A DNA stretch of 64,000 nucleotides, from assembly GCF_030817655.1 (NCBI RefSeq), contig NZ_JAUSZM010000003.1, positions 6,820,001-6,884,000 of the forward strand. Reading direction: 5' to 3'. The stretch comes from Streptomyces sp. V4I2 (GTDB taxonomy: Bacteria > Actinomycetota > Actinomycetes > Streptomycetales > Streptomycetaceae). Of the stretch, positions 1 to 8,728 are shown in pieces (position 1 is the stretch's first letter; each line of letters opens with the position of its first letter). The translations under genes and the position numbers were made by a program. The notes beneath the pieces were generated by a model. It saw only the letters and a list, made by a program, of their open reading frames with translations. It was not told where the DNA came from and did no database searches.

Positions 1-396
1 GGGCAGCGGTTGCTCGCCCGCTACACCCTCATGACGCCGTTCATGCAGGCCTTCACCGGCGTCATCATCCCGCTCAACGTGGCGATCGCACTCTTCCTCG
101 ACGTGCCTGTGAGCATCGCCTTCATCACCTTCCTGCCGCTCGTCACCGCCATGGTGACCTTCGTCTTCGAGCTCGTCGGACTGCACGACTTCGGCAAGCA
201 GTACGGGCTCCGCGTCCGCTTCGTCCACTACGTCAAGCTCGTCGTGGGCGGCCCCTTCTACCAGGTCCTCCTCGCCGGGGCCGCGATCCGCGCCGTCTGG
301 CGCGAGCAGCGCGGCCGCAACGACTGGGAGCTGACCACTCATGTCGGCGCGCATCTCACACCGTCCGAAGTGACCCGAGAGGACGTCCCTGCGTGA
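1..396 (+). CDS. Membrane glycosyltransferase family 2, C-terminal part (5' end outside window)
   Basis: The frame is open from the first base, so the gene starts upstream. The visible 131 residues hold two or three hydrophobic helices followed by a basic tail containing a W-E-L-T-T-H motif. This is the layout of the C-terminal membrane domain of BcsA/CslA-like processive family 2 glycosyltransferases. The catalytic domain is not visible, so the family rests on the membrane tail and on context. The stop overlaps the start of the next glycosyltransferase (GTGA), suggesting translational coupling. With a GlxA-like oxidase three genes downstream, the arrangement recalls the cslA-glxA pair of Streptomyces. 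Confidence 0.6.
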   Translation, partial: GQRLLARYTLMTPFMQAFTGVIIPLNVAIALFLDVPVSIAFITFLPLVTAMVTFVFELVGLHDFGKQYGLRVRFVHYVKLVVGGPFYQVLLAGAAIRAVWREQRGRNDWELTTHVGAHLTPSEVTREDVPA

Positions 397-2051
397 CCTC
401 CACCCTTCCCGCGGTGACCACTCCCCAGGTCCCCGCGCAGAGGCAGCCTGCGCCTGATACCGGTTCGGCCGGTCGAACAGCCCCGCCGAGCCAGCTGCGT
501 TCCTCCCGCACCGACCTCCTGCTGTGCGGCGTGCTCCTCGTCGCCATCCTGGTCGTGCAGGGCTGGAACATCGCCGACTACCCGACGCTCAGCGACGACG
601 AGGGCACCTACCTCGCCCAGGCCTGGGCGGTCCAGGAGGGCAAGGGCCTGGCCCACTACACCTACTGGTACGACCACCCGCCCCTCGGCTGGATCCAGTT
701 GGCCCTGCTGACCTGGATACCCTCGATGATCAGCCCCGAGTCGATGACCGTCGGCTCGATGCGCGCGACGATGCTGCTGATCAGCGGCATCAGCGCGGTG
801 CTGGTCTACGTCCTCGGCCGGCGCCTCTCCCTGCCCCGCTGGGCCGCCGGCCTCGGCATGGTCCTCTTCGGACTCTCGCCGCTCTCCGTCGTCCTCCAGC
901 GGGAGATCTTCCTCGACAACCTCGCGGTGATGTGGACGCTGGTCGCGTTCACCCTCGCCGCCTCCCCGAGCCGCCACCTGTGGCATCACTTCGGGGCGGG
1001 CATCGCGGCCGCCACGGCCGTGCTCACCAAGGAGACGATGCTCGTCATCCTGCCCGCGCTGCTGGTCACCATGTGGCGGCACAGCCACAAGGACACCCGG
1101 AAGTTCGCGGTCACCGGCGCCATCACGGCCTGCGTGCTGATCGGCTTCTCGTACCCCCTCTTCGCGCTCCTCAAGGGCGAGCTGCTGCCCGGCGGCGGCC
1201 ACGTCTCCCTCTGGGACGGCGTCAAGTACCAGATGACCAGGCCTGGTTCGGGCTTCATCCTCGACCAGGGCTCCGGCTCCTGGGGCGTCTTCCAGTCCTG
1301 GCTCTACTACGACCGGGTCCTGCCCCTCGGCGGCCTCGCCGGCGCGCTTCTGCTCCTGGCCACCTGGCGCTGGTCGGTCACCGCCCGGGCACTGGCCGGT
1401 CCGGCCCTGACGGTGGCGATCCTCGCCGCCCTGGCCCTGCGCCCCAACGGCTACCTGCCCGCCATGTACGTCATCCAGGCGCTGCCCTTCCTCGCCCTGG
1501 TCCTCGCCGGAGGCACCGCGTCCGTCGCCCACGCCGTGCTGCGCAGATGGCGTGACCCCGACGAGCGGCGGTGGCAGACCGGCGGCCGGTACACCCTCGC
1601 CGTGGTCCTCGCCATCTCCGCCGGCGCCTATGTCGTACCGCGCTGGTACGACGGTGCCCGCACCGCCGTCACCGTCGACGCCAACGCGCCCTACGAGGCC
1701 GCCTCGAAGTGGCTGAGCACCGAGGTGGCAGACCCCGAGGACACCCGGGTACTCGTCGACGACGCGATGTGGCTGGACCTGGTGCACGCCGGGTACCGGC
1801 CCGGGCTCGGCGTCATCTGGTTCTACAAGGCCGACCTCGACCCGGCCGTCACCAAGACGATGCCGGGCGGCTGGAGGGACATCGACTACGTCGTCGCCTC
1901 CCCGACGGTGCGGCGCGACGCGGTCGACCTGCCCAACGTCAAGGCGGCCATCCAGCACTCGAAACCGGTGGCCGTCTTCGGCACCGGTGAGGACCGGATC
2001 GAGATCCGGCAGATCCAGTCCACCGGCACCGCCGCGGGAGGCGCCCGATGA
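393..2051 (+). CDS. GT-C fold membrane glycosyltransferase (GT39/ArnT-like)
   Basis: A 552-residue polytopic membrane protein. After a Pro-rich cytoplasmic N-terminus (about 1-45) come a first helix and an extracytoplasmic loop with D-Y-P-T-L-S-D-D-E-G-T-Y. The acidic pair in this loop is the signature of GT-C enzymes, which use polyprenyl-phosphate sugars. A YDHPPLGW segment follows, as in the PMT_2 family. About ten further helices and a soluble C-terminal domain complete it. The GTG start overlaps the previous stop and the stop overlaps the next ATG, so it sits inside a coupled operon. The substrate cannot be read from sequence; a role in assembling an extracellular glycan together with the neighbouring GT2 enzymes is inferred. 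Confidence 0.75.
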   Translation: MTSTLPAVTTPQVPAQRQPAPDTGSAGRTAPPSQLRSSRTDLLLCGVLLVAILVVQGWNIADYPTLSDDEGTYLAQAWAVQEGKGLAHYTYWYDHPPLGWIQLALLTWIPSMISPESMTVGSMRATMLLISGISAVLVYVLGRRLSLPRWAAGLGMVLFGLSPLSVVLQREIFLDNLAVMWTLVAFTLAASPSRHLWHHFGAGIAAATAVLTKETMLVILPALLVTMWRHSHKDTRKFAVTGAITACVLIGFSYPLFALLKGELLPGGGHVSLWDGVKYQMTRPGSGFILDQGSGSWGVFQSWLYYDRVLPLGGLAGALLLLATWRWSVTARALAGPALTVAILAALALRPNGYLPAMYVIQALPFLALVLAGGTASVAHAVLRRWRDPDERRWQTGGRYTLAVVLAISAGAYVVPRWYDGARTAVTVDANAPYEAASKWLSTEVADPEDTRVLVDDAMWLDLVHAGYRPGLGVIWFYKADLDPAVTKTMPGGWRDIDYVVASPTVRRDAVDLPNVKAAIQHSKPVAVFGTGEDRIEIRQIQSTGTAAGGAR

Positions 2052-3241
2052 GCCAGGAATCCACCGTCCCCGGAGAGCTCGACGATCCGGCCGTACGCGC
2101 GGCGGAGGTCCCGGAACCGGGCGCCGTCACCATCGTCGTACCGACGTTCAACGAGTCCGCCAACGTCCGCGAACTCCTTCACCAGATCACCGAGTCGGTG
2201 CCGTCCCGGCTGCCCTGCGAGGTCGTCTTCGTGGACGACTCGACCGACGACACCCCCGAGGTCATCCGCGAGGCCGCGAAGGACTGCCCCTTCCCGGTGA
2301 CCGTCCTGCACCGGGACGAGCCGGTCGGCGGGCTCGGCGGCGCGGTCGTCGAGGGCATCAAGGCGGCCGGGTCGGACTGGATCGTCGTCATGGACGGCGA
2401 CTGCCAGCATCCGCCCTCGCTGGTGCCGGAGCTGGTGGCCACCGGCGAGCGGGCGGGCGCCGGCCTGGTCGTCGCCTCCCGCTACATCAAGGGCGGCAGC
2501 CGCGCCGGACTCGCGGGCAACTACCGGGTCGCCGTCTCACGCGGCGCGACCTGGCTGACCAAGTCGCTCTTCCCGCGCAAACTGCACGGCATCAGCGACC
2601 CGATGAGCGGCTTCTTCGCCATCCGGCGCAGCGCGGTCACCGCCGACGCGCTCCAGCCCTTCGGCTACAAGATCCTGCTCGAACTGGCGGTACGCAACCG
2701 CCCGCGCCAGGTCACCGAGGTCCCGTTCGTCTTCCAGGAACGGTTCGCCGGCGAGTCCAAGTCCAGCGCCCAGGAGGGCTTCCGCTTCCTGCGCCACCTG
2801 AGCGGACTGCGCACCGCCTCCCCGGTCGCCCGCATGATCGGCTTCGGGCTGATCGGCGCGACGGGGTTCGTGCCGAACCTGCTCGGCCTGTGGGCGCTGA
2901 CCGCGGTCGGCATGCACTACCTGCCGGCGGAGGTCCTCGCCAACCAGCTCGGCGTCGCCTGGAACTTCGTGCTCATCGAGCACCTGCTGTTCCGCGACCG
3001 CCGCCGGCACCGGCAGTGGTGGGACCGCGTCGGAAGGTTCGCGCTGCTCGCCAACGCCGACCTGGTGCTGCGGATCCCCTTGATCGCGTTGTTCGTCCAC
3101 CGGTTCGACATGGGCGCGCTGTCCGCGACCGCGCTCGCACTGGTGACGACCTTCGTCGTGCGCTTCGCGGGGACCGAAGCGCTGGTCTATCTCCCGCGCA
3201 GGGGGCTGCGCGGGAGCTCTACAGCAGGGAGAGCCGCGTGA
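2048..3241 (+). CDS. Dolichol-phosphate-mannose-synthase-like GT2 with C-terminal GtrA domain
   Basis: 397 residues in two parts. Residues about 25-260 are a GT-A fold family 2 glycosyltransferase with the T-I-V-V-P-T-F-N-E start, an FVDDSTDD motif and the metal-binding VVMDGDCQHPP segment. Residues about 265-385 are a four-helix GtrA-like membrane domain. Such fusions make or flip polyprenyl-phosphate-linked sugars at the membrane. That would supply the donor used by the GT-C enzyme encoded just upstream, which this gene overlaps by 4 bp. The stop overlaps the GTG start of the oxidase gene. The functional link to the upstream GT-C is inferred from the coupling and from known donor chemistry. 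Confidence 0.8.
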   Translation: MSQESTVPGELDDPAVRAAEVPEPGAVTIVVPTFNESANVRELLHQITESVPSRLPCEVVFVDDSTDDTPEVIREAAKDCPFPVTVLHRDEPVGGLGGAVVEGIKAAGSDWIVVMDGDCQHPPSLVPELVATGERAGAGLVVASRYIKGGSRAGLAGNYRVAVSRGATWLTKSLFPRKLHGISDPMSGFFAIRRSAVTADALQPFGYKILLELAVRNRPRQVTEVPFVFQERFAGESKSSAQEGFRFLRHLSGLRTASPVARMIGFGLIGATGFVPNLLGLWALTAVGMHYLPAEVLANQLGVAWNFVLIEHLLFRDRRRHRQWWDRVGRFALLANADLVLRIPLIALFVHRFDMGALSATALALVTTFVVRFAGTEALVYLPRRGLRGSSTAGRAA

Positions 3242-5643
3242 ACAGACACCGCAGGAGATCCGCCCTCCTGGCCGTGACAGGCCTGACAGCAGGCCTGCTC
3301 CTCACCGCACCACAGCCCGCGTCCGCCGCCAACCTCATCAAGAACCCCGGCTTCGAGACCGCCGGCACCGACGGCATGCCGTACTGCTGGGAGAAGTCTG
3401 GCTGGGGCGACAACGACTTCACCTTCACCACGACCGCCGACGCCCACTCCGGCACCAAGGCCATGAAGGTCGAGCTGACCCGCCGGGCCTCCGGCGACCG
3501 CAAGGCGCTGATCACCGAGTCGACGGCGTGCGCGCCGGTCGTGACGGCGGGCAAGCAGTACGACCTGGGGCTCTGGTACAAGACGACCACCCCGGACGCG
3601 TCCCTCACCCTCTTCCGGCACGACACCACGGCGGGCTGGCAGTACTGGACCGACCTCAAGACGCTGGACCTGGCGGGCGCCTGGACCCAGGCGTCGGTCC
3701 GCACCCCCGCGGTCCCGGCCGGCACCGACCGTATCTCGTGGGGCGTCTCGGTCTACGGCACCGGCTCGGCCACCACCGACGACTACACGATGGACCAGGT
3801 CGCCGACCCGGTACCCCAGCCCGTGTGCACGGGCACGGCAGCGGAGTGCGCCAACGGCAGGTGGGACGTGCTGCCCACGAAGAACCCGGTGCGCTCCATG
3901 CACTCCGTCGTCCTCAACAACGGCAAGGTGCTGCTGATCGCGGGCTCCGGCAACAGCGAGGAGCAGTTCAACGCCGGGACGTTCACGAGCGCCGTCTACA
4001 ACCCGGCCACCGGCACCTACAAGGTCATCCCCACGCCGAAGGACATGTTCTGCTCCGGGCACGTCCAGCTCCAGGACGGCCGCGTCCTCGTGATGAGCGG
4101 CAACAAGGCGTACCCGGTGGCGGGCGGACACGGCTACGAGGGCTACAAGGACTCGTACATCTTCGACCCGGTCACCGAGACGTACAGCAAGACCAACGAC
4201 ATGAACGACGGCCACTGGTACCCGTCGGCGACCGCCCTCGGCAACGGTGACGTCATCTCCTTCGGCGGACTGAAAGAGGACTCGACCGGCTCGGTGACCG
4301 CCGAGTACTGGTCGGACGCCGAGCAGCAGTGGCAGCCGCTGTGGAAGGTCAACCAGACCTGGTCCTACTGGGGCCTGTACCCGTCGATGATCCTGATGCA
4401 GGACGGCCGCCTCTTCTACTCGGGCAGCCACACCTTCGGCAACAACATCCCGGGCACCGGATCGGCGATCTACGACTACAACGCCAACACGGTCACGCAG
4501 ACGCCGGGCCTGCAGAACAAGGACGAGCGCGACCAGTCGGCGAGCGTGCTGCTGCCCCCGGCGCAGGACCAGAAGGTCCTCACCCTCGGCGGCGGCAACA
4601 TCGACTCCAACCCGGACGCCAACCGGCTGACCGACGTCATCGACCTCAAGACCGCCAACCCGGCCTACGTGGCGGGTCCGCCGATCCCGCAGGGCACGGT
4701 CGACCTGGGCAACGGCCCGGTGCCGCAGACCGGCAACCAGGGCAAGATGTACGTCTCCGCCGTCCTCCTGCCCGACGGCAAGGTGCTGGAGACCGGCGGC
4801 GCGCTGCACAACCGGGCCGACCCGGTCTTCGAGTCGTCGATCTACGACCCGGCGTCGAACACCTTCGACCCGGTGGCCGCCGACCCGCAGGCGCGCGGCT
4901 ACCACTCGTCCTCGTTCCTGCTGCCCGACGGCCGGGTGATGTCGACCGGCGACAACCCGGGCAACGGCACCTGGAATCACAACGTGTCGATCTACACCCC
5001 GCCCTACCTGCTCAAGGGCACGCGTCCGTCGATCACGTCGGTGATCGACACCGAGTGGAACTACGGCGACACCCAGCGGATCACCGTCGACCGCCCCATC
5101 GCCAAGGCCGAACTCATCCGCCCGGCCGCGGTCACCCACTCCTCCGACCCGAACCAGCGGTTCGTGGACCTGCCGCTGTCGGTGGACGGCAACAACATCG
5201 ACCTGAACGTGACGAGCAACCCCAACATCGCCCCGCCCGGCTGGTACATGCTCTTCGCGGTTGACGCGGGCGGCGTGCCGTCGGTGGCCAAGTGGGTGCA
5301 CCTCCAGGGCCCGCAGGCCCTGAGCGCCACCGACGCCTCGGCCCACGTCCACTCCTTCGCCGACTCCCTGGAGGGCACGGTCCAGGAGCCCGGCAAGAAG
5401 AGGGCCTCGCAGAAGGTCAGCCCCACCGTCTCCGGCTGCGACCCGCACTACGGCTCGATCAACGTCTGCGTGCCGACCGCCTTCCCGGACGAGGTCAAGA
5501 AGACCACGGCCGCCCGCTGTGCCTGGCTGAAGAAGAACGACTACGGCCGCCTCAAGGTCAACGGAAAGGACGACCCGCTGAATCTCGACCGCAACAAGGA
5601 CGGCATCGCCTGCGGAAAGGCTGATGTGAAGAAGAAGCGTTAG
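3238..5643 (+). CDS. Secreted GlxA-like radical copper oxidase (galactose oxidase family, Kelch + DUF1929) with CBM and Excalibur tail
   Basis: 801 residues from a GTG that overlaps the previous stop; the start gives a clean signal peptide ending in ASA-A. Next is a carbohydrate-binding-like beta sandwich (about 30-190, beginning NLIKNPGFE), then a Kelch propeller with a DUF1929 domain. All copper/radical residues of galactose oxidase have counterparts: Cys272 (DMFCSG) and Tyr328 (WYPSAT) for the thioether cofactor, Tyr555 and His556 (GYHSSS), and His634 (VTHSS). The C-terminus (about 735-801) is a Cys-containing Excalibur-like calcium-binding motif (DRNKDG). GlxA oxidises a sugar alcohol during hyphal-tip glycan deposition in Streptomyces. 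Here a similar role on the product of the upstream glycosyltransferases is inferred. Confidence 0.88.
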   Translation: MNRHRRRSALLAVTGLTAGLLLTAPQPASAANLIKNPGFETAGTDGMPYCWEKSGWGDNDFTFTTTADAHSGTKAMKVELTRRASGDRKALITESTACAPVVTAGKQYDLGLWYKTTTPDASLTLFRHDTTAGWQYWTDLKTLDLAGAWTQASVRTPAVPAGTDRISWGVSVYGTGSATTDDYTMDQVADPVPQPVCTGTAAECANGRWDVLPTKNPVRSMHSVVLNNGKVLLIAGSGNSEEQFNAGTFTSAVYNPATGTYKVIPTPKDMFCSGHVQLQDGRVLVMSGNKAYPVAGGHGYEGYKDSYIFDPVTETYSKTNDMNDGHWYPSATALGNGDVISFGGLKEDSTGSVTAEYWSDAEQQWQPLWKVNQTWSYWGLYPSMILMQDGRLFYSGSHTFGNNIPGTGSAIYDYNANTVTQTPGLQNKDERDQSASVLLPPAQDQKVLTLGGGNIDSNPDANRLTDVIDLKTANPAYVAGPPIPQGTVDLGNGPVPQTGNQGKMYVSAVLLPDGKVLETGGALHNRADPVFESSIYDPASNTFDPVAADPQARGYHSSSFLLPDGRVMSTGDNPGNGTWNHNVSIYTPPYLLKGTRPSITSVIDTEWNYGDTQRITVDRPIAKAELIRPAAVTHSSDPNQRFVDLPLSVDGNNIDLNVTSNPNIAPPGWYMLFAVDAGGVPSVAKWVHLQGPQALSATDASAHVHSFADSLEGTVQEPGKKRASQKVSPTVSGCDPHYGSINVCVPTAFPDEVKKTTAARCAWLKKNDYGRLKVNGKDDPLNLDRNKDGIACGKADVKKKR

Positions 5644-5649
5644 CCCCGG

Positions 5650-6384
5650 TCAGTTCCGGTCGGCGAACTCTTCGAGGGCGCGCTCCACGATGGCTTCCAG
5701 CTGCTCGTGGTGCGCGCCCTTCCAGTACGCCCGGCCGCACTCCCGGCACTGCGCGAAGACGTCGTACGACCGCTGTGTCCCGCCCTGCAACTGGTCGGCC
5801 ACCTCTTCCTTGGTGGCCTCCCGCAGCAGGCCGTTGCAGGCGATGCACCGGGTCCACGGGTCCAGCTCGGGGCGGAACCGGTCCAGGACGTCCCGGAGCT
5901 GGTCCTCGGGGCGGGTGCTGTAGATGAACGCGCCCGCCCACAGTTCCCGGCGGCGCAGGAGGCCGCGGTCGCGGCTGAGCATGACGCGCCGCTCGGCGGC
6001 CGAGCGGGTGGCGAGGGCAGGGTCGCCGATGTCGGTCGACTCGTACGCCGTGTCCACGCCGAGCAGGCGCAGCCGGCGGGCCAGGGTGCCGAGGTGGACG
6101 TCGAGGAGGAAGCGCAGGGGAGCGCCGGGGACCCGCTGGGGGCGCTCCACCGGGCGTACCCGCACCGACTGGCCCGCCGCCGGGAGGTGCGACACGGCGA
6201 CCTCGCGGCCGTCCACGACCAGGGCGCCGACCTCGGTCAGCGGGACGCCGAGGGACTCCACGACATGGCCGAGGGTGGAGACACCGTCGGTGGCGACCGG
6301 GGTGGTGCCGGACCGTCGTCCGTGGGGGACGAACAGGGCGAGTTCGGGGGCGAATTCGACGTGGATCTCCGGTGCTGCGGTCAC
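5650..6384 (-). CDS. Mut7-C RNase-fold protein with N-terminal ubiquitin-like domain
   Basis: 244 residues from a GTG. Residues about 6-85 form a beta-grasp (ThiS/ubiquitin-like) domain. Residues about 90-240 match the Mut7-C (DUF82) PIN-like domain: an FLLDVHLGTLARRLRLLG start with an acidic residue, an SRDRGLL segment, and a C-terminal zinc ribbon with CIACNG and CRECGR. The family is predicted to be an RNase; its physiological substrate is not known. The gene is convergent with the oxidase operon, separated by 6 bp, and appears to be a single-gene unit. Confidence 0.8.
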   Translation of the reverse strand: MTAAPEIHVEFAPELALFVPHGRRSGTTPVATDGVSTLGHVVESLGVPLTEVGALVVDGREVAVSHLPAAGQSVRVRPVERPQRVPGAPLRFLLDVHLGTLARRLRLLGVDTAYESTDIGDPALATRSAAERRVMLSRDRGLLRRRELWAGAFIYSTRPEDQLRDVLDRFRPELDPWTRCIACNGLLREATKEEVADQLQGGTQRSYDVFAQCRECGRAYWKGAHHEQLEAIVERALEEFADRN

Positions 6385-6417
6385 CGGATCAGGATGTCAC
6401 GGCCGCGGGCGCCGGCC

Positions 6418-7056
6418 TCAGGAGACGTCCGGGGAGAGGCCGTGTTCGATGACGTCCAGGGCCCGGTCGAGCAGCTCGGTCAAGTCGTCCCGGAAGTCGT
6501 TCTCGGCCCAGTACAGGGAGATCTCCGCGAGTCCGCCGATCAGGGACATCGCGTAGACCCGCACCTCCAGGCTGTCCTGAGGGCGGCCGGTGCGGGCCGC
6601 GACGGCCGAGGCGAGCAGCCTGCCGGTGACCGACATGCTCTCCATCATCCGGGCACGCACCGCGGGCACCTGGACCATCAGGTGTGCGCGCAGCCGGGTG
6701 ACCTCGGGTTCCTCCGCCCTTGCGAGACCGATGGCCCTGCGCGTGACGTACCGCAGGGAGTCCGGCCACGGCTCGTCCGCCGGCCGGGACCGCAGCTCGT
6801 CCAGGAGCATCGCGTCGTACTCGTCCGTGAGGACGATGTCCTCCTTGGTCGGGAAGTAGCGGAAGACCGTGGACGGCGACACCTCGGCGCGCTCGGCGAT
6901 CTGCTCGATCGTCGTGGCGTCGTAGCCCTGCTCCTCGATCAGCGCGTACGTCGCGTCGCGGATCGCCGTCCGGGTCTTGATCTTCTTCCGCTCACGAAGT
7001 CCCAGCTGGGGGAGGTCGGTGGGGGGAGAGGTGCGTGCGGGCGTCATGGGGGTCAT
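6418..7056 (-). CDS. TetR family transcriptional regulator of the adjacent MFS exporter
   Basis: 212 residues. Residues about 20-70 hold the TetR helix-turn-helix, with the typical TTIEQIAERAEVSPSTVFRYF recognition region. The rest is a helical ligand-binding domain. The ATG at 7056 overlaps the MFS stop (ATGA), so the two genes are co-transcribed and translationally coupled; an alternative in-frame ATG lies at 7047. Autoregulation through the palindromes at 8597-8651 is inferred, because TetR proteins coupled to exporters usually control their own operon. The inducer is unknown. Confidence 0.88.
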   Translation of the reverse strand: MTPMTPARTSPPTDLPQLGLRERKKIKTRTAIRDATYALIEEQGYDATTIEQIAERAEVSPSTVFRYFPTKEDIVLTDEYDAMLLDELRSRPADEPWPDSLRYVTRRAIGLARAEEPEVTRLRAHLMVQVPAVRARMMESMSVTGRLLASAVAARTGRPQDSLEVRVYAMSLIGGLAEISLYWAENDFRDDLTELLDRALDVIEHGLSPDVS

Positions 7057-8612
7057 TGTCGGGCATCGGCCTCGGCGGCGGCCAAGTCCGGGGTCTCGGA
7101 GCTCTTGGTCACGGGGGTGTTCGGCAGGAACGCCGCCGCCAGCAGCGCGGAGACGAGGGCCGCGACCCCGCACACCAGGAGCACGACGCCCATGCCGTGG
7201 ACGTACGCGCTGTTCGCGGAGGCCGCCAGATCGGCAGCGCCGCTCTGCCGGGCGACCAGGTGCGCGGCGACCACGGAGTCCCCGGCGGTGTCGGCGGCCC
7301 GCGCGGACAGCCCGGTGACGTCGAGCCGGTCGCGATAGGTCTCGGCGAGCAGGCTGCCGAGCAGGGCGATGCCGATCGCGGCACCGACCTGGCGGAGCGT
7401 CATGATCAGACCGGAGCCGCTGCCTGCCCGGTCGCGGGGGAGCGCGCCCAGGGCGCCGTTCATCGCCGGGACGACCGAGAAGCCGAAGCCGACGCCGGCG
7501 ACCGAGAGCCACAGCGCGGCGAAGCCGTAGCCGGAGTCGACGGTCGTACGGCTGCCGAGGAGCGCGGCGAAGGCCAGCACCACCAGTCCCGCGCTGACGG
7601 CGGCCCGCGCGCCGAACCGCTCGACCACCGGCTGTGCGGTTCTGGCGGCGACCATCAGCCCGCCCATCATCGGCAGCAGCCGCAGACCGGTGCCGAAGGC
7701 GTCATGCCCGAGGACGGCCTGGAGATAGGGCGGCAGGACGAACAGCAGGCCCGACAGGACGAACATCACCAGGGTCGCGGCGAGCGTGTTGAACAGGAAG
7801 CCGCGCTGGGCGAGCAGCGTCATGTCCAGCATGGGCCGCACCGTCCGCCGCTCCCGGAGCACCAGCCCGGCGAGCAGCACGACAGCCGCGGCGAACATCC
7901 CCAGCACCAGCGGGTCGCCCCAGCCGCGGGTGGGCGCCTCGATGATCGCGTAGATGAGCGCGCCCAGCCCGCTCGCGGTGAGCGCCGTGGAGAGGGTGTC
8001 GACCTTGGGGGAGGAGGGGTCGCGGGTCTCGGGCAGCAGGAAGACGCAGGCGGCGATGCCGATCGCGGCCATCGGGACGTTGACCAGGAAGACCGAGCCC
8101 CACCAGAAGTGGTCGAGGAGCCAGCCGCCGATGATCGGGCCGAGCGGCAGGCCGAGCGCGGAGGCGGCGGAGATGATGCCGACGGCCTTGGTGCGCTCCT
8201 CGGGCCCGAAGAGCGAGGGCAGGACGGAGAGGGCGAGCGGGGTGACCAGCGCGCCGCCGACGCCCATCACCGCGCGGGCGACGATCACCGCGGTCACGTC
8301 CCCGGCGAGGGCTCCGACCACGGAACCGGCCAGGAAGACGCCCAGCCCGGCGATCAGCATCAGCCGCCGCCCGAACCGGTCGCCCAGCAGGCCCGCCGGG
8401 AGCATCAGCGCCGCGAAGACGACGACGTAGGCGTCCGCCATCCACTGTTGTTCGCCGGTGGTTGCGCCGAGGTCGCCGGCCATCGTCGGCAGCGCCACGT
8501 TCAGGATCGTCATGTCGAAGCCGAGGGTCAGCATGCCGGCGACGAGGGCGGCGAGCGCCCACCAGCGGCGGGGATCGGGCTGCGCCTCGGAGGAGGGAGT
8601 GACAGTAGCCAT
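7053..8612 (-). CDS. MFS drug exporter, DHA2 (14-helix, EmrB/QacA) family
   Basis: 519 residues with about 14 hydrophobic helices. It shows the MFS motif A (GLLGDRFGRR) after helix 2 and the antiporter motif C (ASALGLPLGPIIGGW) in helix 5, which are hallmarks of proton-coupled drug efflux. The first helix contains the D-M-T-I-L-N-V-A-L-P motif of the DHA2 group. It is first in a two-gene operon with a TetR regulator. The start codon lies inside a large inverted-repeat region. The exported compound cannot be inferred. Confidence 0.88.
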   Translation of the reverse strand: MATVTPSSEAQPDPRRWWALAALVAGMLTLGFDMTILNVALPTMAGDLGATTGEQQWMADAYVVVFAALMLPAGLLGDRFGRRLMLIAGLGVFLAGSVVGALAGDVTAVIVARAVMGVGGALVTPLALSVLPSLFGPEERTKAVGIISAASALGLPLGPIIGGWLLDHFWWGSVFLVNVPMAAIGIAACVFLLPETRDPSSPKVDTLSTALTASGLGALIYAIIEAPTRGWGDPLVLGMFAAAVVLLAGLVLRERRTVRPMLDMTLLAQRGFLFNTLAATLVMFVLSGLLFVLPPYLQAVLGHDAFGTGLRLLPMMGGLMVAARTAQPVVERFGARAAVSAGLVVLAFAALLGSRTTVDSGYGFAALWLSVAGVGFGFSVVPAMNGALGALPRDRAGSGSGLIMTLRQVGAAIGIALLGSLLAETYRDRLDVTGLSARAADTAGDSVVAAHLVARQSGAADLAASANSAYVHGMGVVLLVCGVAALVSALLAAAFLPNTPVTKSSETPDLAAAEADARQ

Positions 8613-8651
8613 GAAATGAGAGTAGCTCTCAATATCTAGTTACTGTCACTC
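8597..8651. promoter_or_regulatory. Nested concentric palindromes at the MFS-tetR start (candidate TetR operator)
   Basis: Two inverted repeats share one centre at 8624. The inner one is TGAGAG-TAG-CTCTCA (8617-8631). The outer one is an 11-bp perfect repeat, GAGTGACAGTA (8597-8607) and TACTGTCACTC (8641-8651). The left outer arm lies within the first codons of the MFS gene and the right arm upstream of its ATG. A double dyad of this kind fits cooperative binding of two TetR dimers; the regulator identity is inferred from the coupled gene. Confidence 0.6.
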
Positions 8652-8681
8652 TTTGGAGCGGCCGGAGGCTTTCGGGCATGC

Positions 8682-8713
8682 AAAAAGGGCCACGGCTCGA
8701 AAGCCGTGGCCCT
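8682..8713 (-). terminator. Intrinsic terminator of the hemolysin III-like gene
   Basis: A perfect 12-bp stem (8686-8697 pairing with 8702-8713) with a 4-nt loop is followed on the minus strand by five T residues (8686-8682). It lies 16 bp after the stop of the minus-strand gene that ends at 8729. Confidence 0.9.
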
Positions 8714-8728
8714 GAGGCGAGACGGGTG

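Noticed and set aside
339..1958. Long minus-strand open frame opposite the GT-C gene
   Set aside because: Asp/Arg/Gly/Val-rich composition with no motifs; it mirrors the third-position G/C bias of the real + strand gene, which has clear GT-C motifs.
3187..5448. 753-codon minus-strand frame opposite the copper oxidase
   Set aside because: Shadow of the high-G+C oxidase gene; the + frame has a signal peptide and all active-site residues.
5707..7338. Long + strand frame over the Mut7-C and TetR genes
   Set aside because: Runs across two recognisable minus-strand genes and shows no domain of its own.
7035..8639. 534-codon + strand frame over the MFS gene
   Set aside because: Hydrophilic Gly/Arg/Gln-rich translation antisense to a textbook 14-helix transporter.
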